Assembly: GCF_050314255.1 (NCBI RefSeq)
Contig: NZ_JBNPMZ010000006.1
Coordinates: forward strand, 1-64,000
Length of the DNA: 64,000 bases
DNA from: Claveliimonas sp034178805
Lineage (GTDB): Bacteria; Bacillota; Clostridia; Lachnospirales; Lachnospiraceae
Direction of reading: 5' to 3'
The notes beneath the pieces were generated by a model. It made no database searches, was not told the origin of the DNA, and saw only the letters and a program-made list of their open reading frames with translations. Numbering within the stretch: the stretch's first letter is position 1; every line of letters begins with the position of its first letter. The translations under genes and the position numbers were made by a program. Shown in pieces: positions 1 to 8,214 of this stretch.

Positions 1-1150
1 GATTATCACAGTACTGAAGCCGATTCTTTACGGGCTTGTGATTGCCTATGTTTTGAATCCAATTGTAAAAAAGGTGGACAGGATACTCATTCCGAGACTG
101 GAAAAGAGAATGAAAAATCAGACCCGTGTCCATGTTCTTTCCAGGACGGCAGGTGTCTTTATCTCTCTGATTATTTTAATCATGGTTATTACGGGACTCT
201 GTAATATGATGATTCCGGAACTGTATAAAAGTATCCGTGACCTGGTGGTGACACTTCCCGGACAGTTGAATGATCTGATGGCTCAGATTAATACTATGAT
301 TCATGATGAGTCAACGACAGGAACATTTTTGAAAACTGCAATGCAGGAAGGTATGGACATGTTTCAGAAATGGCTGCGTACCGATCTTCTGGAAAAGGCG
401 AATGAGCTGATGTCCAGCCTGACGGTGGGTGTGTTTAATATTGTCAGTGAATTATTCAACCTTCTCATTGGTCTGATCGTATCCGTGTATGTGTTGTTCA
501 GTAAGGAAGTCTTTATGCGTCAGACAAAGAAGATGGTCTATGCGCTTCTGACACCTCATAATGCGAACCTTGTTCTGCATTTTACGAAGAAAAGCAATGA
601 GATTTTCGGCGGATTTATTATCGGTAAAGTGATAGATTCCGCAATTATAGGCGTGCTCTGTTTTGTGGGTTTGTCTCTTCTGAAGATGCCTTATGTTTTG
701 CTGGTTAGTGTAATAGTAGGAGTGACCAATGTCATTCCATTCTTCGGACCTTACATAGGTGCCATTCCGAGTGCGATACTGATATTTTTGACGAATCCGC
801 TTCAGGGATTGTATTTTCTCATTTTCATACTGGTCTTACAGCAGGTAGATGGAAATCTGATCGGACCGAAGATCCTGGGAAATTCTACGGGGCTCTCTGC
901 GTTTTGGGTTATTTTTGCGATTTTGTTGGGAGGCGGACTGTTCGGATTTCTGGGAATGCTTATGGGAGTGCCTACATTTGCAGTTATATATTATATCATT
1001 CAGATGATTATTAATCATAAACTGGAGCGGAAGAACCTTCCGCAGGAGTCGGATTATTATGATGAATACAGTTATGTAGATGATCAGGGAAATTACATTC
1101 TTTCTGAACAGCATGATGAGCGGAAGGAAAAGGATAAAAAGGAGGAATAG
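1..1150 (+). CDS. AI-2E family transporter, 5'-truncated by window
   Basis: Membrane protein of the AI-2E/YtqI-like permease family (PF01594), thought to export or exchange small solutes or ions; the substrate is unknown. The reading frame is open from the first bases (frame starting at base 2), and the residues before the GTG at 38 (LKPILYG then LVIAYVLNP) continue the family's conserved N-terminal segment, so the true start lies before the window. Several hydrophobic segments are visible, with the family's glycine/proline-rich stretch (VIPFFGPYIGAIPSAIL) in the last third. The C-terminal tail of about 50 residues is charged (Glu/Lys/Asp-rich) and probably cytoplasmic. It ends 3 bases before metA, so the two may be co-transcribed. 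Family assignment is firm, function is not. Confidence 0.85.
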   Translation, partial: IITVLKPILYGLVIAYVLNPIVKKVDRILIPRLEKRMKNQTRVHVLSRTAGVFISLIILIMVITGLCNMMIPELYKSIRDLVVTLPGQLNDLMAQINTMIHDESTTGTFLKTAMQEGMDMFQKWLRTDLLEKANELMSSLTVGVFNIVSELFNLLIGLIVSVYVLFSKEVFMRQTKKMVYALLTPHNANLVLHFTKKSNEIFGGFIIGKVIDSAIIGVLCFVGLSLLKMPYVLLVSVIVGVTNVIPFFGPYIGAIPSAILIFLTNPLQGLYFLIFILVLQQVDGNLIGPKILGNSTGLSAFWVIFAILLGGGLFGFLGMLMGVPTFAVIYYIIQMIINHKLERKNLPQESDYYDEYSYVDDQGNYILSEQHDERKEKDKKEE

Positions 1151-1153
1151 ATT

Positions 1154-2074
1154 ATGCCGATTCGAGTACAGAATGACTTGCCGGTAAAAGAAATACTGGA
1201 GCAGGAGAATATATTTGTGATGGATGAACATCGTGCAACCCATCAGGATATCCGTCCGATTAAGATCGGACTTTTGAATCTTATGCCGCTTAAGGAGGAC
1301 ACGGAGTTACAGATTCTCCGTTCCCTCTCTAACACACCACTGCAGGTGGATGTGGTGTTTGTAAATGTATCAAGCCATGTATCCAAAAATACTTCTACCA
1401 GCCATTTGAATAAGTTTTATCTGCCGTTTTCTGAGATAAAGAATCAGAAATTTGACGGTTTTATTATCACGGGGGCTCCGGTAGAGCAGATGCCTTTTGA
1501 AGAAGTGGATTACTGGGATGAGCTGAAAGAGATTATGGAGTGGAGCAAGACCAATGTGACATCCACCCTTCATCTGTGCTGGGGGGCTCAGGCAGGTATT
1601 TACTATCACTATGGAATTGATAAGGTGCAGCTGGATAAAAAGGTTTTTGGAGTGTACTGGCACAGAGTGCTTAACCGAAAAATACCGTTGGTGAGAGGGT
1701 TTGATGATGTCTTTCTCGCTCCTCATTCCCGCCATACGGAAACACCTATGGATAAAGTGCGTGCAGATGAGAGGCTGACGGTTCTGGCAGAATCCGATGA
1801 GGCGGGACTGTTCCTTGCAATGGCTCAGGATGGACGCCAGATATTCGTAATGGGTCATCCGGAATATGACCGCGTAACATTGGATGGAGAATATAAGAGG
1901 GATCTTGGAAAAGGACTTCCGATCGATATGCCAAAAAACTATTACAGAGACGACGATCCGAATAACAAACCGCTTCTTACCTGGCGCGCAACAGCCAATA
2001 ATCTTTATACCAACTGGTTGAATTATTACGTATATCAGGTGACACCGTATGATCTGGAAGGAACACCGTTTTAA
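1154..2074 (+). CDS. metA: Homoserine O-acetyltransferase (MetA type)
   Basis: First committed step of methionine biosynthesis: acyl transfer to the hydroxyl of L-homoserine in the cytosol. The protein has 306 residues, the normal MetA length. Catalytic Cys142 lies in HLCWGAQA, and His235 and Glu237 lie in MGHPEYD. Residue 111 is Glu (GAPVEQMPFEEV). In the family literature Glu111 marks acetyl-CoA users such as Bacillus cereus MetA, and Gly111 marks succinyl-CoA users such as E. coli, so this is most likely an acetyltransferase although often labelled succinyltransferase. GGAGG sits 9 bases before the ATG. A FNT channel gene follows 11 bases downstream. No S-box or T-box is visible directly upstream, but the operon start is outside the window. 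Confidence 0.95.
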   Translation: MPIRVQNDLPVKEILEQENIFVMDEHRATHQDIRPIKIGLLNLMPLKEDTELQILRSLSNTPLQVDVVFVNVSSHVSKNTSTSHLNKFYLPFSEIKNQKFDGFIITGAPVEQMPFEEVDYWDELKEIMEWSKTNVTSTLHLCWGAQAGIYYHYGIDKVQLDKKVFGVYWHRVLNRKIPLVRGFDDVFLAPHSRHTETPMDKVRADERLTVLAESDEAGLFLAMAQDGRQIFVMGHPEYDRVTLDGEYKRDLGKGLPIDMPKNYYRDDDPNNKPLLTWRATANNLYTNWLNYYVYQVTPYDLEGTPF

Positions 2075-2085
2075 GGAGGGCGCAG

Positions 2086-2700
2086 ATGATGAAAAAGTAT
2101 GGAAATATGTTTCTTTTAGCTGTGGGGGCGGGTATCGCCATCGCAGTCGGCGGAACGGTCTATCTGTCGGTAGAGAATAAAGTAATCGGTGCACTGCTCT
2201 TTACGGTAGGTCTCTATGCAATTGTACTGAACGGTCTGTTTCTATACACTGGTAAAATCGGATATCTTCCGGCTGCGGAGAATAAGGTTGATTACGCGGG
2301 ACTTCTGGCGGCTACCTGGCTTGGAAATCTTGTGGGAACAGGACTCGGTGCGCTGGCTGTACGGATGTCCAGAATCAATGGAATCAGCGAACAGGCGCAG
2401 AATATCTGCAAGGTAAAGCTTGCAGATCAACCGTTCAGTATTTTTTTACTGGCATGTTTCTGTGGTCTTCTTATGTATGTGGCGGTAGATGGATTTAAGG
2501 AAAAAGGAAATCCCCTGATTCTGTTCCTGTGTGTCAGTACATTTATTTTATGTGGATTTGAGCACTGTATTGCCAATATGTTTTATTTCAGCCTTGCAGG
2601 AGCATGGTCTGTAAAAGCAGTGGGATATCTCCTGATTATGACGGTCGGAAACAGTGCGGGAGGCATGTTGCTGCCGCTGATTAAAAAAACTTGCAATTAA
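2086..2700 (+). CDS. Formate/nitrite transporter family protein (short)
   Basis: FNT-family channel (PF01226; FocA, NirC, HSC relatives) that would conduct small monovalent anions such as formate, nitrite or hydrosulfide across the cytoplasmic membrane. Six hydrophobic segments are visible. The central pore histidine of the family appears in FEHCIANMFY, and the last helix carries GNSAGGMLLPL. At 204 residues it is shorter than the usual 250-285, with compressed termini and loops but no missing helix. AGGAGGG precedes the ATG by about 6 bases; a second ATG follows immediately. It is probably co-transcribed with metA and is followed by a clear terminator. Which anion it carries cannot be read from the sequence. 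Confidence 0.85.
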   Translation: MMKKYGNMFLLAVGAGIAIAVGGTVYLSVENKVIGALLFTVGLYAIVLNGLFLYTGKIGYLPAAENKVDYAGLLAATWLGNLVGTGLGALAVRMSRINGISEQAQNICKVKLADQPFSIFLLACFCGLLMYVAVDGFKEKGNPLILFLCVSTFILCGFEHCIANMFYFSLAGAWSVKAVGYLLIMTVGNSAGGMLLPLIKKTCN

Positions 2701-2730
2701 AATGCTCATATGTTAAAATAATTTTACGTA

Positions 2731-2766
2731 AAACTCCAATGACGGATTCGTCTTGGAGTTTTTTTG
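2731..2766 (+). terminator. Intrinsic terminator after FNT gene
   Basis: Arms AAACTCCAA (2731-2739) and TTGGAGTTT (2753-2761) pair fully. Inside them GACG/CGTC extends the stem with one bulged T and a GATT loop, followed by a run of T. It ends the metA-FNT transcript. Confidence 0.9.
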
Positions 2767-2851
2767 CGTATTTATGCATCTGTTATTATAATGTGAAAAT
2801 TCTGACGAATAATGAATGATTCAGAATTGAATGACAATAATATAACAATTG

Positions 2852-2880
2852 TTGCTATTTACTAGAAATTCGTGTACAAT
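2852..2880 (+). promoter_or_regulatory. Sigma-A promoter for AGCS symporter
   Basis: TTGCTA (2852-2857), a 17-base spacer and TACAAT (2875-2880). The roughly 130-base leader that follows holds two small hairpins (GGCATC/GATGCC near 2903-2925, and ATGCG/CGCAT enclosing TGTAC/GTACA) but no terminator. I see no recognisable riboswitch in the rest of the 2701-3020 gap. Confidence 0.6.
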
Positions 2881-3020
2881 GTGATTAGGTTAAACGGAAG
2901 AAGGCATCAGGTGAGATGAGATGCCAAAATGCGTTATCTGTACTATTTTGTACACGAAGCGCATATAACAGAAGCAAAGAGAAGAGAGAGATTCAAATCA
3001 AAGAGAGAAGGGGGAATAGT

Positions 3021-4406
3021 ATGTTAGATGCTATCAATTCAGTAGTAAACGCGATTAATGGTGTAGTATGGGGCTGGCCGATGATTATCCTGTTGTTCGG
3101 TACTCATATCTTCCTGACAATTCGTACAGGATTTATTCAGAGGTATACCATTTCAAAAGGTATTAAATTATCTGTAACCAGAGATCCGGATGCAGAAGGA
3201 GAGGTATCCAACTTTGGAGCTCTTACAACAGCACTTGCGGCTACCATCGGTACCGGTAATATCGTAGGTGTAGGTACCGCGATCTATCTTGGTGGACCTG
3301 GTGCGGTTCTCTGGTGCTGGCTGACTGGTGTGTTCGGTATCGCTACAAAGTATGCAGAGTCTTACATAGCAGTAAAATACAGAGTTAAGACGGCAGACGG
3401 ACGTATGCAGGGCGGTGCAATGTATGCGCTGGAGCGAGGTCTTAATATGAAATGGCTGGGTATGCTGTTTGCAATCTTTGCAGCTTTTGCATCCTTCGGT
3501 ATCGGATGTGCAACTCAGGTTAACTCCATTGCAGAAGTTGCCAAGACAAACTTTAATATTCCGCCAATCGCAGTTGGTATTGTAGTTGCAGTTCTGACCG
3601 CAGTTGTTATCTTCGGTGGAATTAAGTCCATCGCAAAAGTATGTGAGAAGCTGGTTCCTTTCATGGCTATTTTCTACGTACTTGGATGTATCGTAATTTT
3701 ATGTATGAACTATGATTTTATCATTCCTGCACTGGGAACGATTATTAAACTGGCGTTTACACCGGGCGCAGCAGCAGGTGGTCTCGTTGGTACAGGTATC
3801 ATGATGGCAATCCGTTTTGGTGTTGCAAGAGGATTGTTCTCCAATGAGTCCGGTCTTGGTTCTGCTCCTATCGCAGCAGCAGCAGCTCAGACCAGAAATC
3901 CGGTTCGTCAGGCACTTGTATCTTCCACAGGTACATTCTGGGATACGGTAGTTGTTTGTCTTATGACAGGTCTTGTACTGGTAACAACTATCATGAAGAA
4001 CCCAACCATCAACATGGATACTGTTGAGAACGGCGGACAGCTTACATCTGCAGCATTCAGCCAGATTCCGGTAATCGGACCGATTATTCTGACACTTGGT
4101 ATTATGTCTTTCGCATACTCAACCGTACTTGGATGGGCATACTACGGTGAGCGCTGCGTAGAGTATTTTGCAGGAAGCAAGGCTCTGGTTCCATACCGTG
4201 TACTGTATGTAATCGTAGCCGGAATCGCTCCTGTTATCGCACTGGATCTGGTATGGCTGATCGCGGATACTCTGAACGCATTAATGGCAATCCCGAACCT
4301 TGTGGCCGTATTGCTTCTGTCCAACCAGATGGTTAAGGATACGAAGAAATATCTGCAGGATCTGGATGCAGTGGATACCACGCCAATCCCGGTTATCAAG
4401 GATTAA
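3021..4406 (+). CDS. Alanine/glycine:cation symporter (AGCS family)
   Basis: Sodium- or proton-coupled uptake of alanine or glycine through the cytoplasmic membrane (PF01235, AlsT/DagA type). The start at 3021 is chosen because GAGAAGGGGG lies 6-8 bases before it; the open frame reaches back to 2916 but those residues are low complexity and have no ribosome site. The product is 461 residues, the family norm. About ten membrane segments are present. Family signatures include GTGNIVGVGTAIYLGGPGAV near residue 75 and FSNESGLGSAPIAAAAA near residue 280. It is a single-gene unit with its own promoter, followed by the Trp T-box region. Exact substrate is inferred from the family. Confidence 0.93.
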   Translation: MLDAINSVVNAINGVVWGWPMIILLFGTHIFLTIRTGFIQRYTISKGIKLSVTRDPDAEGEVSNFGALTTALAATIGTGNIVGVGTAIYLGGPGAVLWCWLTGVFGIATKYAESYIAVKYRVKTADGRMQGGAMYALERGLNMKWLGMLFAIFAAFASFGIGCATQVNSIAEVAKTNFNIPPIAVGIVVAVLTAVVIFGGIKSIAKVCEKLVPFMAIFYVLGCIVILCMNYDFIIPALGTIIKLAFTPGAAAGGLVGTGIMMAIRFGVARGLFSNESGLGSAPIAAAAAQTRNPVRQALVSSTGTFWDTVVVCLMTGLVLVTTIMKNPTINMDTVENGGQLTSAAFSQIPVIGPIILTLGIMSFAYSTVLGWAYYGERCVEYFAGSKALVPYRVLYVIVAGIAPVIALDLVWLIADTLNALMAIPNLVAVLLLSNQMVKDTKKYLQDLDAVDTTPIPVIKD

Positions 4407-4449
4407 TTCGGTAGGAAATGTAGAAATTCAAAATTATTCTGATTTTGAC

Positions 4450-4478
4450 TTGACAAATGAACTTTAATGAATTAAAGT
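4450..4478 (+). promoter_or_regulatory. Promoter with palindromic operator before Trp T-box
   Basis: TTGACA (4450-4455), a 17-base spacer and TAAAGT (4473-4478) form a plausible sigma-A promoter. A perfect inverted repeat, ACTTTAAT (4461-4468) GA ATTAAAGT (4471-4478), fills the spacer and the -10 box, as a repressor site would. No regulator gene is adjacent, so the binding protein is unknown. Confidence 0.5.
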
Positions 4479-4489
4479 GAATACCATAA

Positions 4490-4771
4490 AAGAAAAACCG
4501 ATGAGAAAGAGTAGTAAGTTATCATTGTGAAGTTAAAGAGAGCGGCAGATGGTGAGATTGCCGTACGGAGCCGATAGCTGAATGGACTTTCGAGGGCGGC
4601 CTGAAATCCTGAAGACATTTGGAGAGTATGGTTAGTCGGGAACCGAACCCGTTATCAATCAGGAGTGTATGTTAGTACATGAGAAAAGTGGACACTATGT
4701 CAATTTGAGTGGTACCGCGATAATAAGAGATTTATTACCGCCTCAAGCCTTTTGGTTTGGGGCGGTTTTTT
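4490..4771 (+). ncRNA. T-box leader, tryptophan specifier (UGG)
   Basis: Transcriptional T-box attenuator that senses uncharged tRNA. Seen in order: the Stem I AGTA-type motif (GAGTAGTAA, 4509-4518 region), AGAGAGCGG, a Stem I segment with GAATGGAC in which TGG at 4583-4585 occupies the specifier position, the T-box core GAGTGGTACCGCG (4707-4719), and a terminator with stem 4738-4749/4754-4765 followed by Ts. The T-box GGTACCGCG can pair in the competing antiterminator. UGG reads tRNA-Trp, which agrees with the tryptophan transporter genes directly downstream. The specifier was read by position and motif, not by an alignment. Confidence 0.93.
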
Positions 4772-4857
4772 ATACCATTTGTAACTTCTTATTATTTACC
4801 ACTATTTTCTCTCCTAACAGAAATTTAAAACAGTAAAAAGAAAAGGAGAACAAAATT

Positions 4858-5880
4858 ATGAAAAACAAAGCAGCAGCAATTATTTTAACAATGGCAATGG
4901 TTACAGCAATGGTTACCGGATGTGCAGGAGGAAGCTCATCTTCTGAGGGAGAAAGCAGCGAAGGAAAGACTTATACTATAGGTATTTCCCAGTTTGCAGA
5001 GCACGGTTCTCTGGATAACTGCCGGGAAGGATTCCTGGAAGGTCTGGCAGAAGAAGGAATCAAAGAAGGTGAGAATCTGGAGGTTGATTACAAGAATGCA
5101 ATGGCAGATATGGCGACTGCAGGACAGATTTCCAGTGGATTTGCAGCAGATAAAGTTGATCTGGTATGCGCGATCGCTACACCGAGTGCCCAGAGTGCTT
5201 ATAACGCAGCTATGGATGTAGATATTCCGGTTATCTTTACCGCTGTAACAGATCCGATTGCTGCAGAGCTTGCAGATGCAGATGGCAATCCGGCAGGAGA
5301 GGTAACCGGAACTTCTGATAAACTACCGGTGGAAGAACAGCTTAAGATGATCCGTACCATGCTTCCGGATGCAAAGAAGATTGGTATCCTGTATACAACG
5401 AGTGAGGCTAATTCCGTATCTGCAATTGCTGAATATAAAGAGCTGGTAGGAAAATACGATTTTGAACTGGTGGAAAAAGGAATTGCAACTACAGCAGATA
5501 TCCCGCTGGCAGCAGAAGAACTGCTCCGTCAGGTAGACTGCATTACCAATCTGACCGATAATACCGTTGTTTCTTCTCTGCCAACCATTCTGGAAAAAGC
5601 AAATGAGAAGAAAATCCCGGTGTTCGGAAGTGAGATTGAACAGGTGAAGATCGGATGTCTGGCAGCTGAAGGTATTGATTATATTTCTCTCGGAAAACAG
5701 ACCGGAAAGATGGCAGCACAGGTATTAAAGGGCGAGAAGAAAGCTTCTGAGATTCCATTTGAGACGATCACAGAGCCTGGTTTCTATGTAAATAACAAAG
5801 TAGCAGAGAATCTTGGTATTCAGGTACCGGAAGAACTTTTAAAGGACGCAGCGGAAAGCTTTGATGCTATTTCCGAATAA
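4858..5880 (+). CDS. trpX: Tryptophan ABC transporter substrate-binding lipoprotein (TrpX-like)
   Basis: Extracytoplasmic solute receptor of PF04392 (ABC_sub_bind), 340 residues. It has a lipoprotein signal: Lys-rich start, hydrophobic core and lipobox VTGC with lipidated Cys22, followed by a Ser/Gly/Glu linker. AAAAGGAGAAC lies 7 bases before the ATG. It is the first gene of a binding-protein, permease, ATPase operon. The family has been called uncharacterised or a purine or amino-acid receptor, but a T-box with a Trp codon directly upstream points to tryptophan or a precursor such as indole as ligand; TrpXYZ systems of other Firmicutes are known to be regulated this way. Ligand identity is therefore inferred from regulation. 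Confidence 0.88.
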   Translation: MKNKAAAIILTMAMVTAMVTGCAGGSSSSEGESSEGKTYTIGISQFAEHGSLDNCREGFLEGLAEEGIKEGENLEVDYKNAMADMATAGQISSGFAADKVDLVCAIATPSAQSAYNAAMDVDIPVIFTAVTDPIAAELADADGNPAGEVTGTSDKLPVEEQLKMIRTMLPDAKKIGILYTTSEANSVSAIAEYKELVGKYDFELVEKGIATTADIPLAAEELLRQVDCITNLTDNTVVSSLPTILEKANEKKIPVFGSEIEQVKIGCLAAEGIDYISLGKQTGKMAAQVLKGEKKASEIPFETITEPGFYVNNKVAENLGIQVPEELLKDAAESFDAISE

Positions 5881-5920
5881 ATAATAATTCCCCTGAGGGA
5901 ATAGATGGAGGCACTTTTTT

Positions 5921-6820
5921 ATGGATTTTATAATTACCATTCTGGAGCAGGGGCTGATATATGGTATATTGGCACTTGGCGTATATATTACTTATAAAAT
6001 ACTGGATTTCCCGGATCTTACGGTAGATGGAAGTTTCCCTCTCGGGGGCGCAATTACAGCGGCCCTTCTGACCAGGGGGATGAACCCATATACAGCGCTT
6101 ATTCTGGCATTTCTTGCAGGAGCGGCAGCGGGTATCATTACGGGACTGATTCATGTAAAATGTAAGGTGAGAGACCTGCTCTCCGGAATCATTATGATGA
6201 CTGCATTATGGACCATCAATCTTTATATTGCAGGAACGGCCAATGTGCCTCTGTTTTCACAGAAAACCATTTTTAAAAATGAAGGCCTGGACGGGCTGGT
6301 TCCGTCAGGATTAAAGCCTTATATGACACTGATCATTATTCTGATTCTTACATTGGTTGCCAAGGTGTTGCTGGACTGGTATCTCCAGACGAAATCAGGC
6401 TACCTTCTCCGGGCAGTCGGAGACAATGCCACACTGGTTACTTCTCTTGCAAAGGATCAGGGGAATGTCAAGATTGTCGGGCTGGCACTGGCAAACGGTC
6501 TGGTGTCACTGGCGGGCAGTGTGTTTTGCCAGGAAGAGCGTGTATTTGAGATTTCAATGGGTACCGGCGCCATCGTAATCGGTCTGGCAAGTGTAATTAT
6601 CGGAACCAGTATTTTTAAGAATATAACGGTGTTGCGTGCGACAACGGCGGTGCTGATCGGTTCCATTATCTACAAGGCGTGTGTGGCAGTTGCCCTCAGA
6701 AGCTTTGAGCCTCAGGCAATGAAGCTGATTACAGCAGTTTTGTTCCTGATTATTCTGATTATCAGCATGGACAGAAGAAAGAAGGTGAAGACGGATGCTG
6801 GAACTGAAAGGAATTCATAA
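5921..6820 (+). CDS. trpY: Tryptophan ABC transporter permease (TrpY-like)
   Basis: Integral membrane permease of the branched-chain/LivM-like superfamily (BPD_transp_2), 299 residues with about eight hydrophobic segments. It begins MDFIITILEQGLIYGILALG, and the cytoplasmic loop AVGDNATLVTSLAKDQGN (about residue 165-185) is the coupling region expected to contact the ATPase. GATGGAGG lies about 10 bases before the start. It overlaps the ATPase gene by 26 bases, which suggests translational coupling. Its partners are the TrpX-like lipoprotein upstream and the TrpZ-like ATPase downstream. Substrate is assigned from the UGG T-box. Confidence 0.9.
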   Translation: MDFIITILEQGLIYGILALGVYITYKILDFPDLTVDGSFPLGGAITAALLTRGMNPYTALILAFLAGAAAGIITGLIHVKCKVRDLLSGIIMMTALWTINLYIAGTANVPLFSQKTIFKNEGLDGLVPSGLKPYMTLIIILILTLVAKVLLDWYLQTKSGYLLRAVGDNATLVTSLAKDQGNVKIVGLALANGLVSLAGSVFCQEERVFEISMGTGAIVIGLASVIIGTSIFKNITVLRATTAVLIGSIIYKACVAVALRSFEPQAMKLITAVLFLIILIISMDRRKKVKTDAGTERNS

Positions 6821-7568
6821 GTATTACAATCCGGGGACGGTAAATGAGATGTGCCTGTTTCAGGATTTTAATCTGAAGGTGGAAAAAGGGGAGTTCGTTT
6901 CTGTTGTTGGCAGTAATGGTTCCGGTAAGACGTCTCTTCTGAATATTATCTGTGGCAGTATCCCCACGGAAGCGGGGCAGATCCTGATTAACGGATCAGA
7001 TATTACCAGAGAAAAGGAATATAAGCGAAATGTAAGGATTGGGCGTGTATATCAGAACCCGGCCATGGGAACCTGCCCTTCCATGACGATCCTGGAAAAT
7101 ATGGCCCTGGCAGACAATAAGGGAAAGATGTACGGATTTGGCCGTGGAACCCAGAAAGCCCGCATCGAAAAATACCGGGAACTTCTGAGTCAGCTGAATC
7201 TGGGACTGGAGGATAAGCTGGATATCAAGGTTGGCGCTCTTTCAGGTGGTCAGCGTCAGGCTATGGCACTTTTGATGTCCACCATGACACCGATTGAATT
7301 CCTGATTCTGGATGAGCACACGGCCGCTTTGGATCCGAAGACGGCGGATCTGATTATGGAGCTGACGGATAAGGTCGTGAAGGAGAAGAATCTGACGACC
7401 ATCATGGTCACCCATAATCTGCGCTATGCGGTACAGTACGGAGACCGGCTTCTGATGATGCATCAGGGTGAGGCAGTCCTGGATAAAAAAGGCGAAGAGA
7501 AGAAAAATCTCTCTGTAGAGCATGTGCTTTCTCTCTTCAATGAGATCAGTATTGAGTGTGGTAATTAG
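6795..7568 (+). CDS. trpZ: Tryptophan ABC transporter ATP-binding protein (TrpZ-like)
   Basis: Cytosolic ATPase subunit, 257 residues. Walker A is GSNGSGKTS (residues 39-47), the ABC signature is LSGGQRQAM (about 152-160), Walker B is FLILDEHTAALDP, and the switch histidine lies in MVTHNLR. Walker B ends DEH rather than the common DEP, as is usual in this subfamily. The start codon lies inside the permease gene, read in another frame, with GAAGGTGAAG upstream as ribosome site. It completes the transporter and is followed 12 bases later by a dUTPase gene, probably on the same T-box-controlled transcript. Confidence 0.93.
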   Translation: MLELKGIHKYYNPGTVNEMCLFQDFNLKVEKGEFVSVVGSNGSGKTSLLNIICGSIPTEAGQILINGSDITREKEYKRNVRIGRVYQNPAMGTCPSMTILENMALADNKGKMYGFGRGTQKARIEKYRELLSQLNLGLEDKLDIKVGALSGGQRQAMALLMSTMTPIEFLILDEHTAALDPKTADLIMELTDKVVKEKNLTTIMVTHNLRYAVQYGDRLLMMHQGEAVLDKKGEEKKNLSVEHVLSLFNEISIECGN

Positions 7569-7580
7569 AAAGGGATACAG

Positions 7581-8096
7581 ATGGCAAAGAGAATTGCGAA
7601 GTTTTATAAAGTGAGCTTTGAACGGTTCCGGGAGGACTGGGAAGATACATTCGGAGCGTGTACGGAAGAGGAAATAAACAATATTTACAAGGAGATTAAA
7701 CTGCCAAAGAGAGCCACGGCAGGTTCTGCGGGATATGATTTTTATGCACCGGTGCATATGGTCATCCGGCCGGGAGAGACGATGAAGATTCCGACGGGAA
7801 TCCGTGCCGAGATGCAGGAAGAGTGGGTGCTTAAGTGTTATCCCAGAAGCGGGCTTGGATTTAAGTACCGTCTCCAGTTAAATAATACGGTGGGAATCAT
7901 AGACAGTGATTATTTCTATTCTGATAATGAAGGACATATTTTTGCCAAAATTACCAATGATACGAATGAAGGGAAGATTGTGGACATTGCTGCAGGAACC
8001 GGATTCATGCAGGGAATCTTCGTGGAATACGGAATTACGGTGGATGATGACGTTACTTCAGTCAGAAACGGAGGATTCGGAAGTACGACGAAATAA
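7581..8096 (+). CDS. dut: dUTP diphosphatase-like protein
   Basis: Trimeric dUTPase fold (PF00692), hydrolysing dUTP to dUMP and pyrophosphate to keep uracil out of DNA. All five family motifs are visible: AGSAGYDF (motif 1), CYPRSGLGFK (2), NNTVGIIDSDY with the catalytic Asp (3), the motif 4 equivalent around AAGTGFMQGIF, and RNGGFGSTTK at the C-terminus (5). At 171 residues it is 25-30 longer than the classical enzyme, with an extra N-terminal segment of about 40 residues. Motif 4 normally has GDRIAQ and here reads differently, so dCTP deaminase/dUTPase relatives cannot be excluded. It follows trpZ by 12 bases and ends at a strong terminator. Confidence 0.88.
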   Translation: MAKRIAKFYKVSFERFREDWEDTFGACTEEEINNIYKEIKLPKRATAGSAGYDFYAPVHMVIRPGETMKIPTGIRAEMQEEWVLKCYPRSGLGFKYRLQLNNTVGIIDSDYFYSDNEGHIFAKITNDTNEGKIVDIAAGTGFMQGIFVEYGITVDDDVTSVRNGGFGSTTK

Positions 8097-8150
8097 GAAT
8101 AAATGACAGAGAAACGGGGAAGATTATTTCTATACCCGAATGAATGTGCA

Positions 8151-8180
8151 AAGAGCATGCCTGAGGGCATGTTCTTTTTT
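8151..8180 (+). terminator. Intrinsic terminator after dut
   Basis: AAGAGCATGCC (8151-8161), loop TGAG, GGCATGTTCTT, then T6. Only one G-U pair. It closes the trpXYZ-dut unit. Confidence 0.9.
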
Positions 8181-8214
8181 ATGAAAAAATATTTACGATA
8201 AGGGAGGATGTGTG

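Noticed and set aside
2916..3020. N-terminal extension of the AGCS symporter
   Set aside because: Open frame only: low-complexity residues, no ribosome site, and overlaps the probable leader. The start at 3021 has a strong site.
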